Source: Paractinoplanes lichenicola (GTDB lineage: Bacteria; Actinomycetota; Actinomycetes; Mycobacteriales; Micromonosporaceae). From it: a DNA stretch of 64,000 nucleotides. A program made the position numbers and the translations under genes. Under the pieces are notes generated by a model. The model ran no database searches, was not told where the DNA came from, and saw nothing but the letters and a program-made list of their open reading frames with translations. How positions within the stretch are numbered: the first letter of the stretch is position 1; every line of letters starts with the position of its first letter. The stretch lies in contig NZ_JAENHO010000005.1 of the NCBI RefSeq assembly GCF_016785085.1, positions 620,001-684,000 on the forward strand. Reading direction: 5' to 3'. This document shows positions 25,722 through 32,733 of the stretch, in pieces.

Positions 25722-27221
25722 ATGGCCGACATCACAGCGAGCAAGCCCCAGGACGTGGTCGAAGCCGCCGGCATGCCGGTGGGCAGCGGCGTCATCAAAC
25801 CCTCGTACGATCCCCGTCTGACGAACGAGGATCTCGCGCCCCTGCGCAAACAGCATTGGGGTTCGTACAACATCTTCGCGTTCTGGATGTCCGACGTGCA
25901 CAGCGTCGGCGGCTACGTGACCGCGGGCAGCCTGTTCGCGCTGGGCCTGTCGAGCTGGCAGGTGCTCGTCTCGCTGGTCGTCGGCATCACGATCGTCTAC
26001 TTCTTCTGCAACCTCGTGGCCAAGCCGAGCCAGGTCACCGGCGTGCCCTATCCGGTGATCAACCGGGCCGCGTTCGGGGTGCTCGGCGCGAACGTGCCCG
26101 CCATCATCCGGGGCGCGATCGCGGTCGCCTGGTACGGCATCCAGACCTACCTGGCCTCGGCCGCGCTCGACGTCGTGGTCCTCAAGTTCTGGCCCGGCCT
26201 GGCCCCGTACGCCGATGTCGACCAGTACGGCTTCCTCGGCCTGCCGCTGCTCGGGTGGTGCACGTACGCGCTGCTCTGGGTCTTGCAGGCGGCCGTGTTC
26301 TGGACCGGCATGGAGACCATCCGCAAGTTCATCGACTTCTGCGGCCCGGCCGTCTACGTCGTGATGATCCTGCTCTGCGGCTACCTGATCTACAAGGCGG
26401 GCTGGGATCAGATCGACCTCAACCTGGGCGACGTGAAATATCACGGCTGGGACGCGGTGCCGGTCATGCTGGGCGCGATCGCTCTCGTCGTCTCGTACTT
26501 CTCCGGCCCGATGCTCAACTTCGGCGACTTCTCCCGCTACGGCAAGTCGTTCCAAGCCGTCAAGCGGGGCAACCTGCTCGGCCTGCCGCTGAACTTCCTG
26601 TTCTTCGCGATCCTGGTCGTCGTGACCGCGTCGCTGACCCTGCCGGTCTTCGGCGAACTGATCACCGACCCGGTCGAGACGGTGTCGCGCATCGACAGCA
26701 CGTTCGCGATCGCCCTGGGCGCGCTGACCTTCACGATCGCCACCATCGGCATCAACATCGTCGCCAACTTCATCTCGCCCGCGTTCGACTTCTCCAACGT
26801 CAGCCCGCAGCGGATCAGCTGGCGGGCCGGCGGCATGATCGCCGCGGTCGGGTCGGTGCTGCTCACCCCGTGGAACCTCTACAACAACCCGGACGTCATC
26901 CACTACACGCTGGAGACGCTGGGCGCCTTCATCGGGCCGCTGTTCGGCGTGCTGATCGCCGACTACTACCTGATCCGCAAGCAGCAGGTCGACGTCGACG
27001 CCATGTTCACGATGTCGCCCGAGGGCCGCTACCACTATCGGCGCGGATACCACCCGCCGGCGATCATCGCCACGGCCGTCGGCGCGGTGATCGCGATGAT
27101 CCCGGTGCTGTGGACCGGCGGGCCCGGCATGCACACCACGGCTCAGTACAGCTGGTTCATCGGGATGGGGCTGGGCTTCCTCGTCTACCTCGGGCTGACC
27201 CGCCGGACCCGCGGCGCATGA
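25722..27221 (+). CDS. NCS1-family nucleobase/allantoin-type permease
   Basis: Membrane symporter for cytosine, purines, uracil, allantoin or hydantoins, 499 aa with about twelve hydrophobic segments. Family start: DPRLTNEDLAPLRKQHWGSYNIFAFWMSDVHSVGGYVTAG, followed by NRAAFGVLGANVPAIIRGAIAVAWYGIQTYLA, and in the second half SYFSGPMLNFGDFSRY. Substrate is not fixed by sequence; the downstream hydantoin-racemase-like gene, overlapping by 4 nt (ATGA), favours a hydantoin or allantoin-like compound. Confidence 0.93.
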   Translation: MADITASKPQDVVEAAGMPVGSGVIKPSYDPRLTNEDLAPLRKQHWGSYNIFAFWMSDVHSVGGYVTAGSLFALGLSSWQVLVSLVVGITIVYFFCNLVAKPSQVTGVPYPVINRAAFGVLGANVPAIIRGAIAVAWYGIQTYLASAALDVVVLKFWPGLAPYADVDQYGFLGLPLLGWCTYALLWVLQAAVFWTGMETIRKFIDFCGPAVYVVMILLCGYLIYKAGWDQIDLNLGDVKYHGWDAVPVMLGAIALVVSYFSGPMLNFGDFSRYGKSFQAVKRGNLLGLPLNFLFFAILVVVTASLTLPVFGELITDPVETVSRIDSTFAIALGALTFTIATIGINIVANFISPAFDFSNVSPQRISWRAGGMIAAVGSVLLTPWNLYNNPDVIHYTLETLGAFIGPLFGVLIADYYLIRKQQVDVDAMFTMSPEGRYHYRRGYHPPAIIATAVGAVIAMIPVLWTGGPGMHTTAQYSWFIGMGLGFLVYLGLTRRTRGA

Positions 27222-27934
27222 GGATCCGGGTCGTCAACCCCAACACCACGGAGTCGATGACCGCGCTGATCGCGGCGAGTGCCCGGGCCGTGGCCGGTCC
27301 GGGCACCGTCGTCGAGGCGGTCACGTCGGCCATGGGCCCGGCCTCGATCGAGAGCCACTACGACGAGGCGCTCGCGGTGCCCGGCATCCTGGCCGCGCTG
27401 GCGGGGGCCGACGGTTACGTGCTGGCCTGCTTCGGCGACCCCGGCCTGGACGCCGCACGCGAGGTGGCGACCGGTCCGGTGGTCGGCATCGCCGAGGCCG
27501 CGATGCATGCGGCGACGATGGTCGGGCGCGGTTTCAGCGTGGTGACAACCCTTTCCCGTACGCGGGGACGCGCGCTCGACCTGGCCGCGCGCTACGTGTC
27601 GCCGGGCGCCTGCCGCGGGGTGCACGCCTGCGACATCCCCGTCCTCGAGCTCGATCGGGACCCGGCCGCGCGCAAGGAGGTCGTCGCGCTCGCCCGGCAC
27701 GCCCTCGAGCACGACGACTCGGACGTGATCGTGCTGGGCTGCGCGGGCATGGCCGGCTTCGCCGCTCAGGCCTCCGACGAGCTCGGCGTGCCGGTGATCG
27801 ACGGGGTCGCCGCGGCCACCGTCCTGGTGCAGTCGCTGCTCACGCTGGGGCTGCGGACGTCGGCTCGGGGAGAATTAGCGCCGCCGCCGGCGAAGAGCTA
27901 CTCAGGCCTGCTGCGGCAGTTCGGGCGGCCGTGA
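27218..27934 (+). CDS. Asp/Glu/hydantoin racemase family protein
   Basis: 238 aa. Start MRIRVVNPNTTESMTALI is the family signature for hydantoin/allantoin racemases. The two catalytic Cys of the two-base mechanism are in YVLACFGDPGLDAARE (near residue 70) and VIVLGCAGMAGFA (near residue 175). Translationally coupled to the NCS1 permease (ATGA). It would racemise 5-substituted hydantoins or allantoin so that stereospecific hydrolases can act. Its 3' end overlaps the convergent diguanylate cyclase gene by 95 nt. Confidence 0.9.
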   Translation: MRIRVVNPNTTESMTALIAASARAVAGPGTVVEAVTSAMGPASIESHYDEALAVPGILAALAGADGYVLACFGDPGLDAAREVATGPVVGIAEAAMHAATMVGRGFSVVTTLSRTRGRALDLAARYVSPGACRGVHACDIPVLELDRDPAARKEVVALARHALEHDDSDVIVLGCAGMAGFAAQASDELGVPVIDGVAAATVLVQSLLTLGLRTSARGELAPPPAKSYSGLLRQFGRP

Positions 27935-29348
27935 GGGTCTTGTCGGCGAACATCTCGGCGTCGGCCGCCGCCAGCAGCGCCTCCGCCTCCGGGTGCTGCG
28001 CGGCGGCGGCCCAGCCCACGCTCACGCCGATCGGATAGCTCTCCTCACCCCGGCGTACGGGCTCGGCGGCCAGCGCCCGCAGCCGCTCGGCCAGGGCCCG
28101 GGCCCCCGGCTCGCCCGGCACCTCCTCGGCCAGCACCACGAACTCGTCGCCGCCGAGCCGCGCGGCCACGTCACCCGGGCGCAGCGCGGCCACCAGCCGG
28201 CGGGCGAACTCGACCAGCACGAAGTCGCCCGCGGCGTGCCCGAACTTGTCGTTGACCTGCTTGAAGCCGTTCAGGTCGAGATAGAACAACACCGGCCCGT
28301 ACGGGTCCTCGCGCGACCCGGACAGCAGCAGTTCCAGCCGCGAGCGCAGCGCCGGCCGGTTGGCCAGCCCGGTCAGCTGGTCGTGCTCGGCCTGATGGGC
28401 CAGCGCGGCCCGGATCCGTTCCTGCTCGCGCACCACGAACACGAACCGCACCAGGATCAGCGTCGTCATCAGCACCACCGACACGATCAGCGACACCCGG
28501 CTCAGCGTGCTCTCGAAACTGCGCAGCCCGGCCATCGTCGGCAGCACCAGCAGCGCGGCGCCCAGGAAGACCACGCGGGCCGGGTGCAGCCGCTGCTCCC
28601 GGGCGGCCCGGTCGGCGATCCGGCCCGCGTCGCGATGCACCAGGGCCGCCACCAGCAGGCTGTTGGCCAGCAGCAGCACCCCGTCGAGGCGCTCGGCCTG
28701 CAGCGAGCGGGACAGGCTGGGGAACAGCTCGGGCAGCGTCGAGATGCCGACGTCGCCGATCAGGGTCAGGGCCAGCGCCGCCATCAGGTACGGCGTCGGG
28801 CCGCGCTTGGTGCCCGGGGCCAGCACCAGCACGGCGATCGCGGCGAACAGCAGCACGTCGCCGAACGGATAGAACGCGGCCACCGCCACCTGCAGCGACA
28901 GCCGCTCGTGCTCGGCCGCCGGCAGGATGATGAACTGCCAGCACAGCCAGGCCATCACGATCGCCATCACGAGCCCGTCGAGCAGGCCCTCCCGCAGCCG
29001 CCCGGGCGCGCGCAGCTGGGTGAGCCGGATCAGTCCCGCCGCCAGCAGCGGATATCCCGAGATCCAGAGCAGGTCGGACGGGCTGACCTCGCCCAGGGTG
29101 GTGACCCGGCTCAGCACGTCGTAGAGCACGTCACCGGCGAGCCAGACCGACAGCGCGCCCACGATGAGGGCGTACCCGGAGCGGGTCGGGCCGCGCAGCG
29201 TCCGCAACCGCACCCAGGCCAGCCCGACGATGACCGCGAAGGCCAGCAGATACGACCAGTGCGCCGCCGCGGTGCCGGGCGCCACCGCCGGCACCGCCCC
29301 GGCCACCAGCGCGAACGCGGGCACGAGCAGGGCCGGCACACGTCTCAT
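27840..29348 (-). CDS. Membrane-bound diguanylate cyclase (GGDEF)
   Basis: Makes the second messenger c-di-GMP. 502 aa: residues 1 to about 310 hold roughly nine to ten membrane segments as a sensor region. The GGDEF domain starts at HDQLTGLANRPALRSRL and has the active site RLGGDEFVVLAEE intact, with the substrate segment FYLDLNGFKQVND. The inhibitory I-site R-x-x-D is present as RPGD exactly five residues before GGDEF, so product feedback is likely. A short Ala/Ser-rich tail of about 30 residues extends into the racemase gene on the other strand. No EAL domain. The signal sensed is unknown. Confidence 0.93.
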   Translation of the reverse strand: MRRVPALLVPAFALVAGAVPAVAPGTAAAHWSYLLAFAVIVGLAWVRLRTLRGPTRSGYALIVGALSVWLAGDVLYDVLSRVTTLGEVSPSDLLWISGYPLLAAGLIRLTQLRAPGRLREGLLDGLVMAIVMAWLCWQFIILPAAEHERLSLQVAVAAFYPFGDVLLFAAIAVLVLAPGTKRGPTPYLMAALALTLIGDVGISTLPELFPSLSRSLQAERLDGVLLLANSLLVAALVHRDAGRIADRAAREQRLHPARVVFLGAALLVLPTMAGLRSFESTLSRVSLIVSVVLMTTLILVRFVFVVREQERIRAALAHQAEHDQLTGLANRPALRSRLELLLSGSREDPYGPVLFYLDLNGFKQVNDKFGHAAGDFVLVEFARRLVAALRPGDVAARLGGDEFVVLAEEVPGEPGARALAERLRALAAEPVRRGEESYPIGVSVGWAAAAQHPEAEALLAAADAEMFADKTLTAARTAAAGLSSSSPAAALILPEPTSAAPA

Positions 29349-29406
29349 ATGCTGCCCATCGGCCCCCCGGCGCCCGGTCGTAGAGAATCGCTCAGTCTGG
29401 TCCCGG

Positions 29407-29441
29407 CAAGGTATTGTCTAGTCTGTCTAGACAATACCTTG
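29407..29441. promoter_or_regulatory. Perfect operator palindrome of the toxin-antitoxin operon
   Basis: CAAGGTATTGTCTAG (29407-29421), spacer TCTGT, CTAGACAATACCTTG (29427-29441): 15-bp arms, perfect. It ends at the antitoxin Shine-Dalgarno GGAGG (29441-29445), 10 nt before the ATG, the expected place for autoregulation by antitoxin or complex. The -10/-35 of the operon must overlap it. Confidence 0.88.
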
Positions 29442-29450
29442 GAGGCCCCG

Positions 29451-29708
29451 ATGCGTTGGCAAGTCCAAGAGGCCAAACAGCGGTTCAGTGAAGTGCTGCG
29501 TGCGGCCGAGAACGGAGAGCCGCAGATCGTCACCAAACACGGCGAGGAAGTCGCCGTCGTCATCGACATCGCCGAGTATCGGAGGCTCCGAGGCGAGTCG
29601 GTAGGACTCATGGACTACCTGATCGCAGACCCGGTCGACGACATCGATCTCGACGCGGAGATCGGCCGGTCAGCCGAGCAACCGCGCGACGTCGACCTGG
29701 CCGGCTGA
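29451..29708 (+). CDS. Phd/YefM-family antitoxin
   Basis: 85 aa. Start MRWQVQEAKQRFSEVLRAAENGEPQIVTKHGEEVAVVIDIAEYRRL is a clear Phd/YefM DNA-binding N-domain. The C-terminal 35 residues are acidic (DPVDDIDLDAEIGRS), the usual disordered toxin-binding part. The ATG follows a GGAGG and the operator palindrome, so autoregulation is likely. The toxin gene starts 2 nt after the stop. Confidence 0.93.
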   Translation: MRWQVQEAKQRFSEVLRAAENGEPQIVTKHGEEVAVVIDIAEYRRLRGESVGLMDYLIADPVDDIDLDAEIGRSAEQPRDVDLAG

Positions 29709-29710
29709 CC

Positions 29711-30121
29711 GTGGCCTTCCTGCTCGCTACCAACGTCGTCTCCGAGCTGCGAAAAAGCTCCCCGAATCCTCGCGTTCTGGGGTGGCAGGCCGCTCACAGT
29801 CGCGCTGTCGTCTATCTCAGCACCATGGTTGTGGGCGAGATCCGGCGCGGCATCGAACGGGTCCGCCCGCGTGATCCGAAGCAGGCCGACGTCCTGGAGC
29901 GCTGGCTGAGCGGACTGACCACCTCATACGGTGACCGGCTGCTGCCCGTCACCGCGCAGATCGCCGAGGAGTGGGGCCGGATGAGCGCCACCCCGGAACC
30001 GCCGCCGATCATCGACGGCCTCATGGCCGCCACGGCCCGCGTTCACGGCCTGGCCCTGGTCACGCGCAACGTCGCCGACGTGTCCCGCACCGGTGTCACC
30101 GTGGTCAACCCGTTCGACTGA
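29711..30121 (+). CDS. VapC-like PIN-domain toxin with altered first catalytic residue
   Basis: 136 aa PIN-domain RNase of the VapC/FitB type. Starts MAFLLATNVVSELRKSSPNPRV: in active members this reads LLDTNV, so the first metal-binding Asp is Ala6 here (codon GCT). The other acidic positions are kept: GEIRRGIE, and IIDGLMAATARVHGLALVTRNVADV. Loss of the first Asp normally removes nuclease activity, so the toxin may be dead while still binding the antitoxin and operator. GTG start 2 nt after the antitoxin stop. A sequencing error (GAC/GAT to GCT) cannot be ruled out. Confidence 0.9.
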   Translation: MAFLLATNVVSELRKSSPNPRVLGWQAAHSRAVVYLSTMVVGEIRRGIERVRPRDPKQADVLERWLSGLTTSYGDRLLPVTAQIAEEWGRMSATPEPPPIIDGLMAATARVHGLALVTRNVADVSRTGVTVVNPFD

Positions 30122-30127
30122 CCGGGG

Positions 30128-30775
30128 CTACCAGCCGCGGGAGCGCCATTCGGCCAGGTGGGGGCGTTCGGCGCCGAGGGTGGAGTCTTTGCCGTGGCCG
30201 GGGTAGAACCAGGTGTCGTCGGGGAGGCGGTCGAAGAGTTTGCGTTCGACGTCGGTGATCAGAGACTCGAAGTTCGCCTTGTTCTTCCGGGTGTTGCCGA
30301 CGCCGCCGGGGAAGAGGCTGTCGCCCGTCCAGAGGTGGGCCGAGCCGTTCGGGTCCTGATAGAGCAGCGCGATCGAGCCCGGCGTGTGGCCGACCAGCTG
30401 GATCACCTCGAGCGTGGCCCCGCCCACCGTGATGTGCTCGCCGTCCCGCAGGGTGCGGTTGACCAGGGGGATCTCGGCGGCGTCGTCGATGTGGGCCAGC
30501 GACTCGGCGCCGGTGGCCGCGACCACGTCCTCGAGCGCCTGCCAGTGGTCGGCGTGGCGGTGGGTGGTCACGATCGTGCTCAGGCCGGCCTCGCCGACCA
30601 GGGCGGTCAGCGTCTCGTCGTCGTTGGCCGCGTCGATCAGCAGCTGCTCGTCGCCGCTGCGCAGCAGGTAGGCGTTGTTGTCCATCGGGCCGACCGACAC
30701 CTTGGTGATGGTCAGGCCGCCCAGCTCGCGGACGTCGGGGGCGCCGCCCTTGGTGACTTCTCCGGTGTAGGCCAT
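30128..30775 (-). CDS. MBL-fold metallo-hydrolase (glyoxalase II-like)
   Basis: 215 aa. The Zn-binding motif THRHADHW (H-x-H-x-D-H) is present, with later ligands in LVGHTPGSIAL, WTGDSLFPGG and FYPGHGKDS, the set seen in glyoxalase II-like hydrolases. The start at 30775 gives a TAATG junction with the upstream gene stop and has GAGGTGG before it; an upstream in-frame ATG at 30784 would lie within that gene. Co-transcribed with the mycothiol-dependent isomerase, so its substrate may be a mycothiol conjugate (inference). Confidence 0.9.
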   Translation of the reverse strand: MAYTGEVTKGGAPDVRELGGLTITKVSVGPMDNNAYLLRSGDEQLLIDAANDDETLTALVGEAGLSTIVTTHRHADHWQALEDVVAATGAESLAHIDDAAEIPLVNRTLRDGEHITVGGATLEVIQLVGHTPGSIALLYQDPNGSAHLWTGDSLFPGGVGNTRKNKANFESLITDVERKLFDRLPDDTWFYPGHGKDSTLGAERPHLAEWRSRGW

Positions 30776-31473
30776 TACTTCCACCTCTTCGGTTTGGGGA
30801 GCTCGCCGTCGGGCGAGACGGTCAGGTCGGTGCCGTCGCCCCGGCCGGTCAGCCAGGCCGCGATCGACTTGGTGGGCCCGCCGACGACCGGGGGCTCCGG
30901 CCCGTCGCCGATCGGCAGCACGTGGTCGATGCCGTACGGCCGCAGGTGCATGACGGGCCAGTCGGCGCCGGCCCCGGCCGCGACCTCGCGCAGCAGGCGC
31001 AGCGCGAACGCGTCGGTCCAGTCGGCGGGCGTGTAGGCCGCGCCGAGGTCGACGTGGTGCACGGTCACCTCGCGCAGCCTGGTCCAGGGCACCGCCGCGG
31101 CCGACTGCCCCAGCCAGGGCAGCGGGAACGCCCAGGCCCCGGCGGGCATGGCCGCCCCGGCGTCGGCGAACCGGTCGTGCGCGGCCCGGATGTCTTCGAG
31201 CTGCTCGCGCAGGGGACGGCCGGCGCCCTCCTCGATGCCCGCGTCGCGCGCCTGCGGGGACGCGTACGGCGGGGTCTCGACGCCCGTGCGGGCCCAGGTC
31301 AGCAGGTTGGTCAGCGCGTCGGCGTTGCGGGCCACGTGGGTCAGCACGTGGCCGACCGTCCAGCCGGGCAGCCGCGACGGCGTGCCCACCGCGGCCGGGT
31401 CGAGGTCGGCCGCCGTGCGCAGCAGGTCTTCGGTCGCCCGGTCAACGTCGGTCAACATGACGAGCGGATCCAT
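30775..31473 (-). CDS. Mycothiol-dependent maleylpyruvate isomerase-family enzyme
   Basis: About 232 aa. N-terminal MDMPI/DinB-like helical bundle: MDPLVMLTDVDRATEDLLRTAADLD, LPGWTVGHVLTHVARNADALTNLL, and LREVTVHHVDLGAAYTPADW. The three metal-binding positions are expected at His in GHVLTHVARN and VHHVDLG. The C-terminal half has the small SCP2-like segment ending GDGTDLTVSPDGELPKPKRWK. Start: ATG 31473 or GTG 31479; neither has a strong Shine-Dalgarno. Such enzymes use mycothiol, the actinobacterial thiol, in isomerisation or thiol-transfer. Stop overlaps the start of the MBL gene by 1 nt. Confidence 0.87.
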   Translation of the reverse strand: MDPLVMLTDVDRATEDLLRTAADLDPAAVGTPSRLPGWTVGHVLTHVARNADALTNLLTWARTGVETPPYASPQARDAGIEEGAGRPLREQLEDIRAAHDRFADAGAAMPAGAWAFPLPWLGQSAAAVPWTRLREVTVHHVDLGAAYTPADWTDAFALRLLREVAAGAGADWPVMHLRPYGIDHVLPIGDGPEPPVVGGPTKSIAAWLTGRGDGTDLTVSPDGELPKPKRWK

Positions 31474-31670
31474 AGTCACCCGGAGAACCCTAGTGGGTCG
31501 GAATTCGCTTTCGCTCGCGTAGGCGCGGCCGTACCGTCGGTCGAGACGCGCCGATCAGATCCCGCGGAGGAGGTGGGGAGCGTGCTGTTCGTCTTGGCGT
31601 CCCTTCACCCGGAGGCTGCCGCCTGACCTCGCCGGTCCGGCTGTCTCCCCGTTCGGCGAATCGAGTTTCC

Positions 31671-32708
31671 ATGGCACACGAGCTGTCCCAGCTGGGCTGG
31701 GACGAGTCCCTCGCATCCGCATATCGCCCCTACGACCGTTCCGACGCCACCCCGGGCCGCGTGCTGCGGGCCGACCGCGGCGTCTGCACCGTGCTCGGCT
31801 CCGGCGGGGTCACCCGGGCCAGCCTCAGCGGCGGGGTGCTGCTCGGCGCCGCCCGCGATCCCGCCCTGCTGCCCTGCGCCGGCGACTGGGTGGTGCTGCG
31901 ACATTGGCCCGATCGCCGCGTGACCGCCGAGGCGGTGCTGCCCCGGCGTACGTGTCTGATCCGCCGCACCTCCGACAAGGACAGCACGGGTCAGGTGCTC
32001 GCCGCGAACATGGACACCGTGGCCGTGGTGGAGCCGATCCACCCCGAACCGGACGACGCCCGCATCGAGCGCCTGCTCGCCCTGGCCTGGGAGTCCGGCG
32101 CGAAACCGCTGATCGTGCTGACCAAATCCGACACCTCGGCCGATCCCGAGGCCATCCGCCGCCAGGTCGAGGAGATCGCGCCCGGCGTCCCGGTGCTCGC
32201 GCTGAGCGTCCGGCGGGGTCAAAACCTTCAACTGCTTTCCCCGTACGCCGGGAAGGGCCGCACCCTGGCCCTGCTCGGGCGCTCCGGGGCGGGCAAGTCG
32301 ACGCTGGTCAACGCCCTGGCCGGCACCCCGGTCATGCCGGTACAGCAGATCCGCGACGTGGACGGCAAGGGCCGGCACACCACCGCGTACCGCAATCTCG
32401 TCCTCCTGCCCGAGGGCGGCGCGGTGCTCGACACCCCCGGCATCCGCGGGGTCGGCCTGCTCGACACGGCCGAGGGGCTGAGCCGCGCGTTCGCCGACAT
32501 CACCGAGCTGGCCGCCGGGTGCCGGTTCGACGACTGCCGGCACGACGCCGAGCCCGGCTGCGCGGTCGTGCCGGCCGCGGCCGACGGGTCGCTGGCGCCG
32601 CGGCGGCTGGCCGGCTGGCGCAAGCTCCGGCAGGAGATCGAGGTGGAATCGGCACGTCAAGCGGCCCGGCTGGCGGGCGCGGCCGGTCACCGCCGCAGGC
32701 GTTCCTGA
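31671..32708 (+). CDS. rsgA: Ribosome small-subunit-dependent GTPase A
   Basis: Late 30S assembly GTPase, 345 aa. It shows the circularly permuted order typical of RsgA/YjeQ: OB-fold start, then G4 LTKSD, then G1 GRSGAGKSTLVNAL near residue 203, G2 KGRHTTAYR, and G3 LDTPGIRG. The C-terminal Zn knuckle is CRFDDCRHDAEPGC (Cys/His ligands). All motifs are intact. A poorly conserved N-terminal 40 residues (YRPYDRSD) precede the OB-fold. It lies alone, divergent from the mycothiol-isomerase unit. Confidence 0.95.
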   Translation: MAHELSQLGWDESLASAYRPYDRSDATPGRVLRADRGVCTVLGSGGVTRASLSGGVLLGAARDPALLPCAGDWVVLRHWPDRRVTAEAVLPRRTCLIRRTSDKDSTGQVLAANMDTVAVVEPIHPEPDDARIERLLALAWESGAKPLIVLTKSDTSADPEAIRRQVEEIAPGVPVLALSVRRGQNLQLLSPYAGKGRTLALLGRSGAGKSTLVNALAGTPVMPVQQIRDVDGKGRHTTAYRNLVLLPEGGAVLDTPGIRGVGLLDTAEGLSRAFADITELAAGCRFDDCRHDAEPGCAVVPAAADGSLAPRRLAGWRKLRQEIEVESARQAARLAGAAGHRRRRS

Positions 32709-32733
32709 CAGACCCCTCTGACACAATGCTCCG

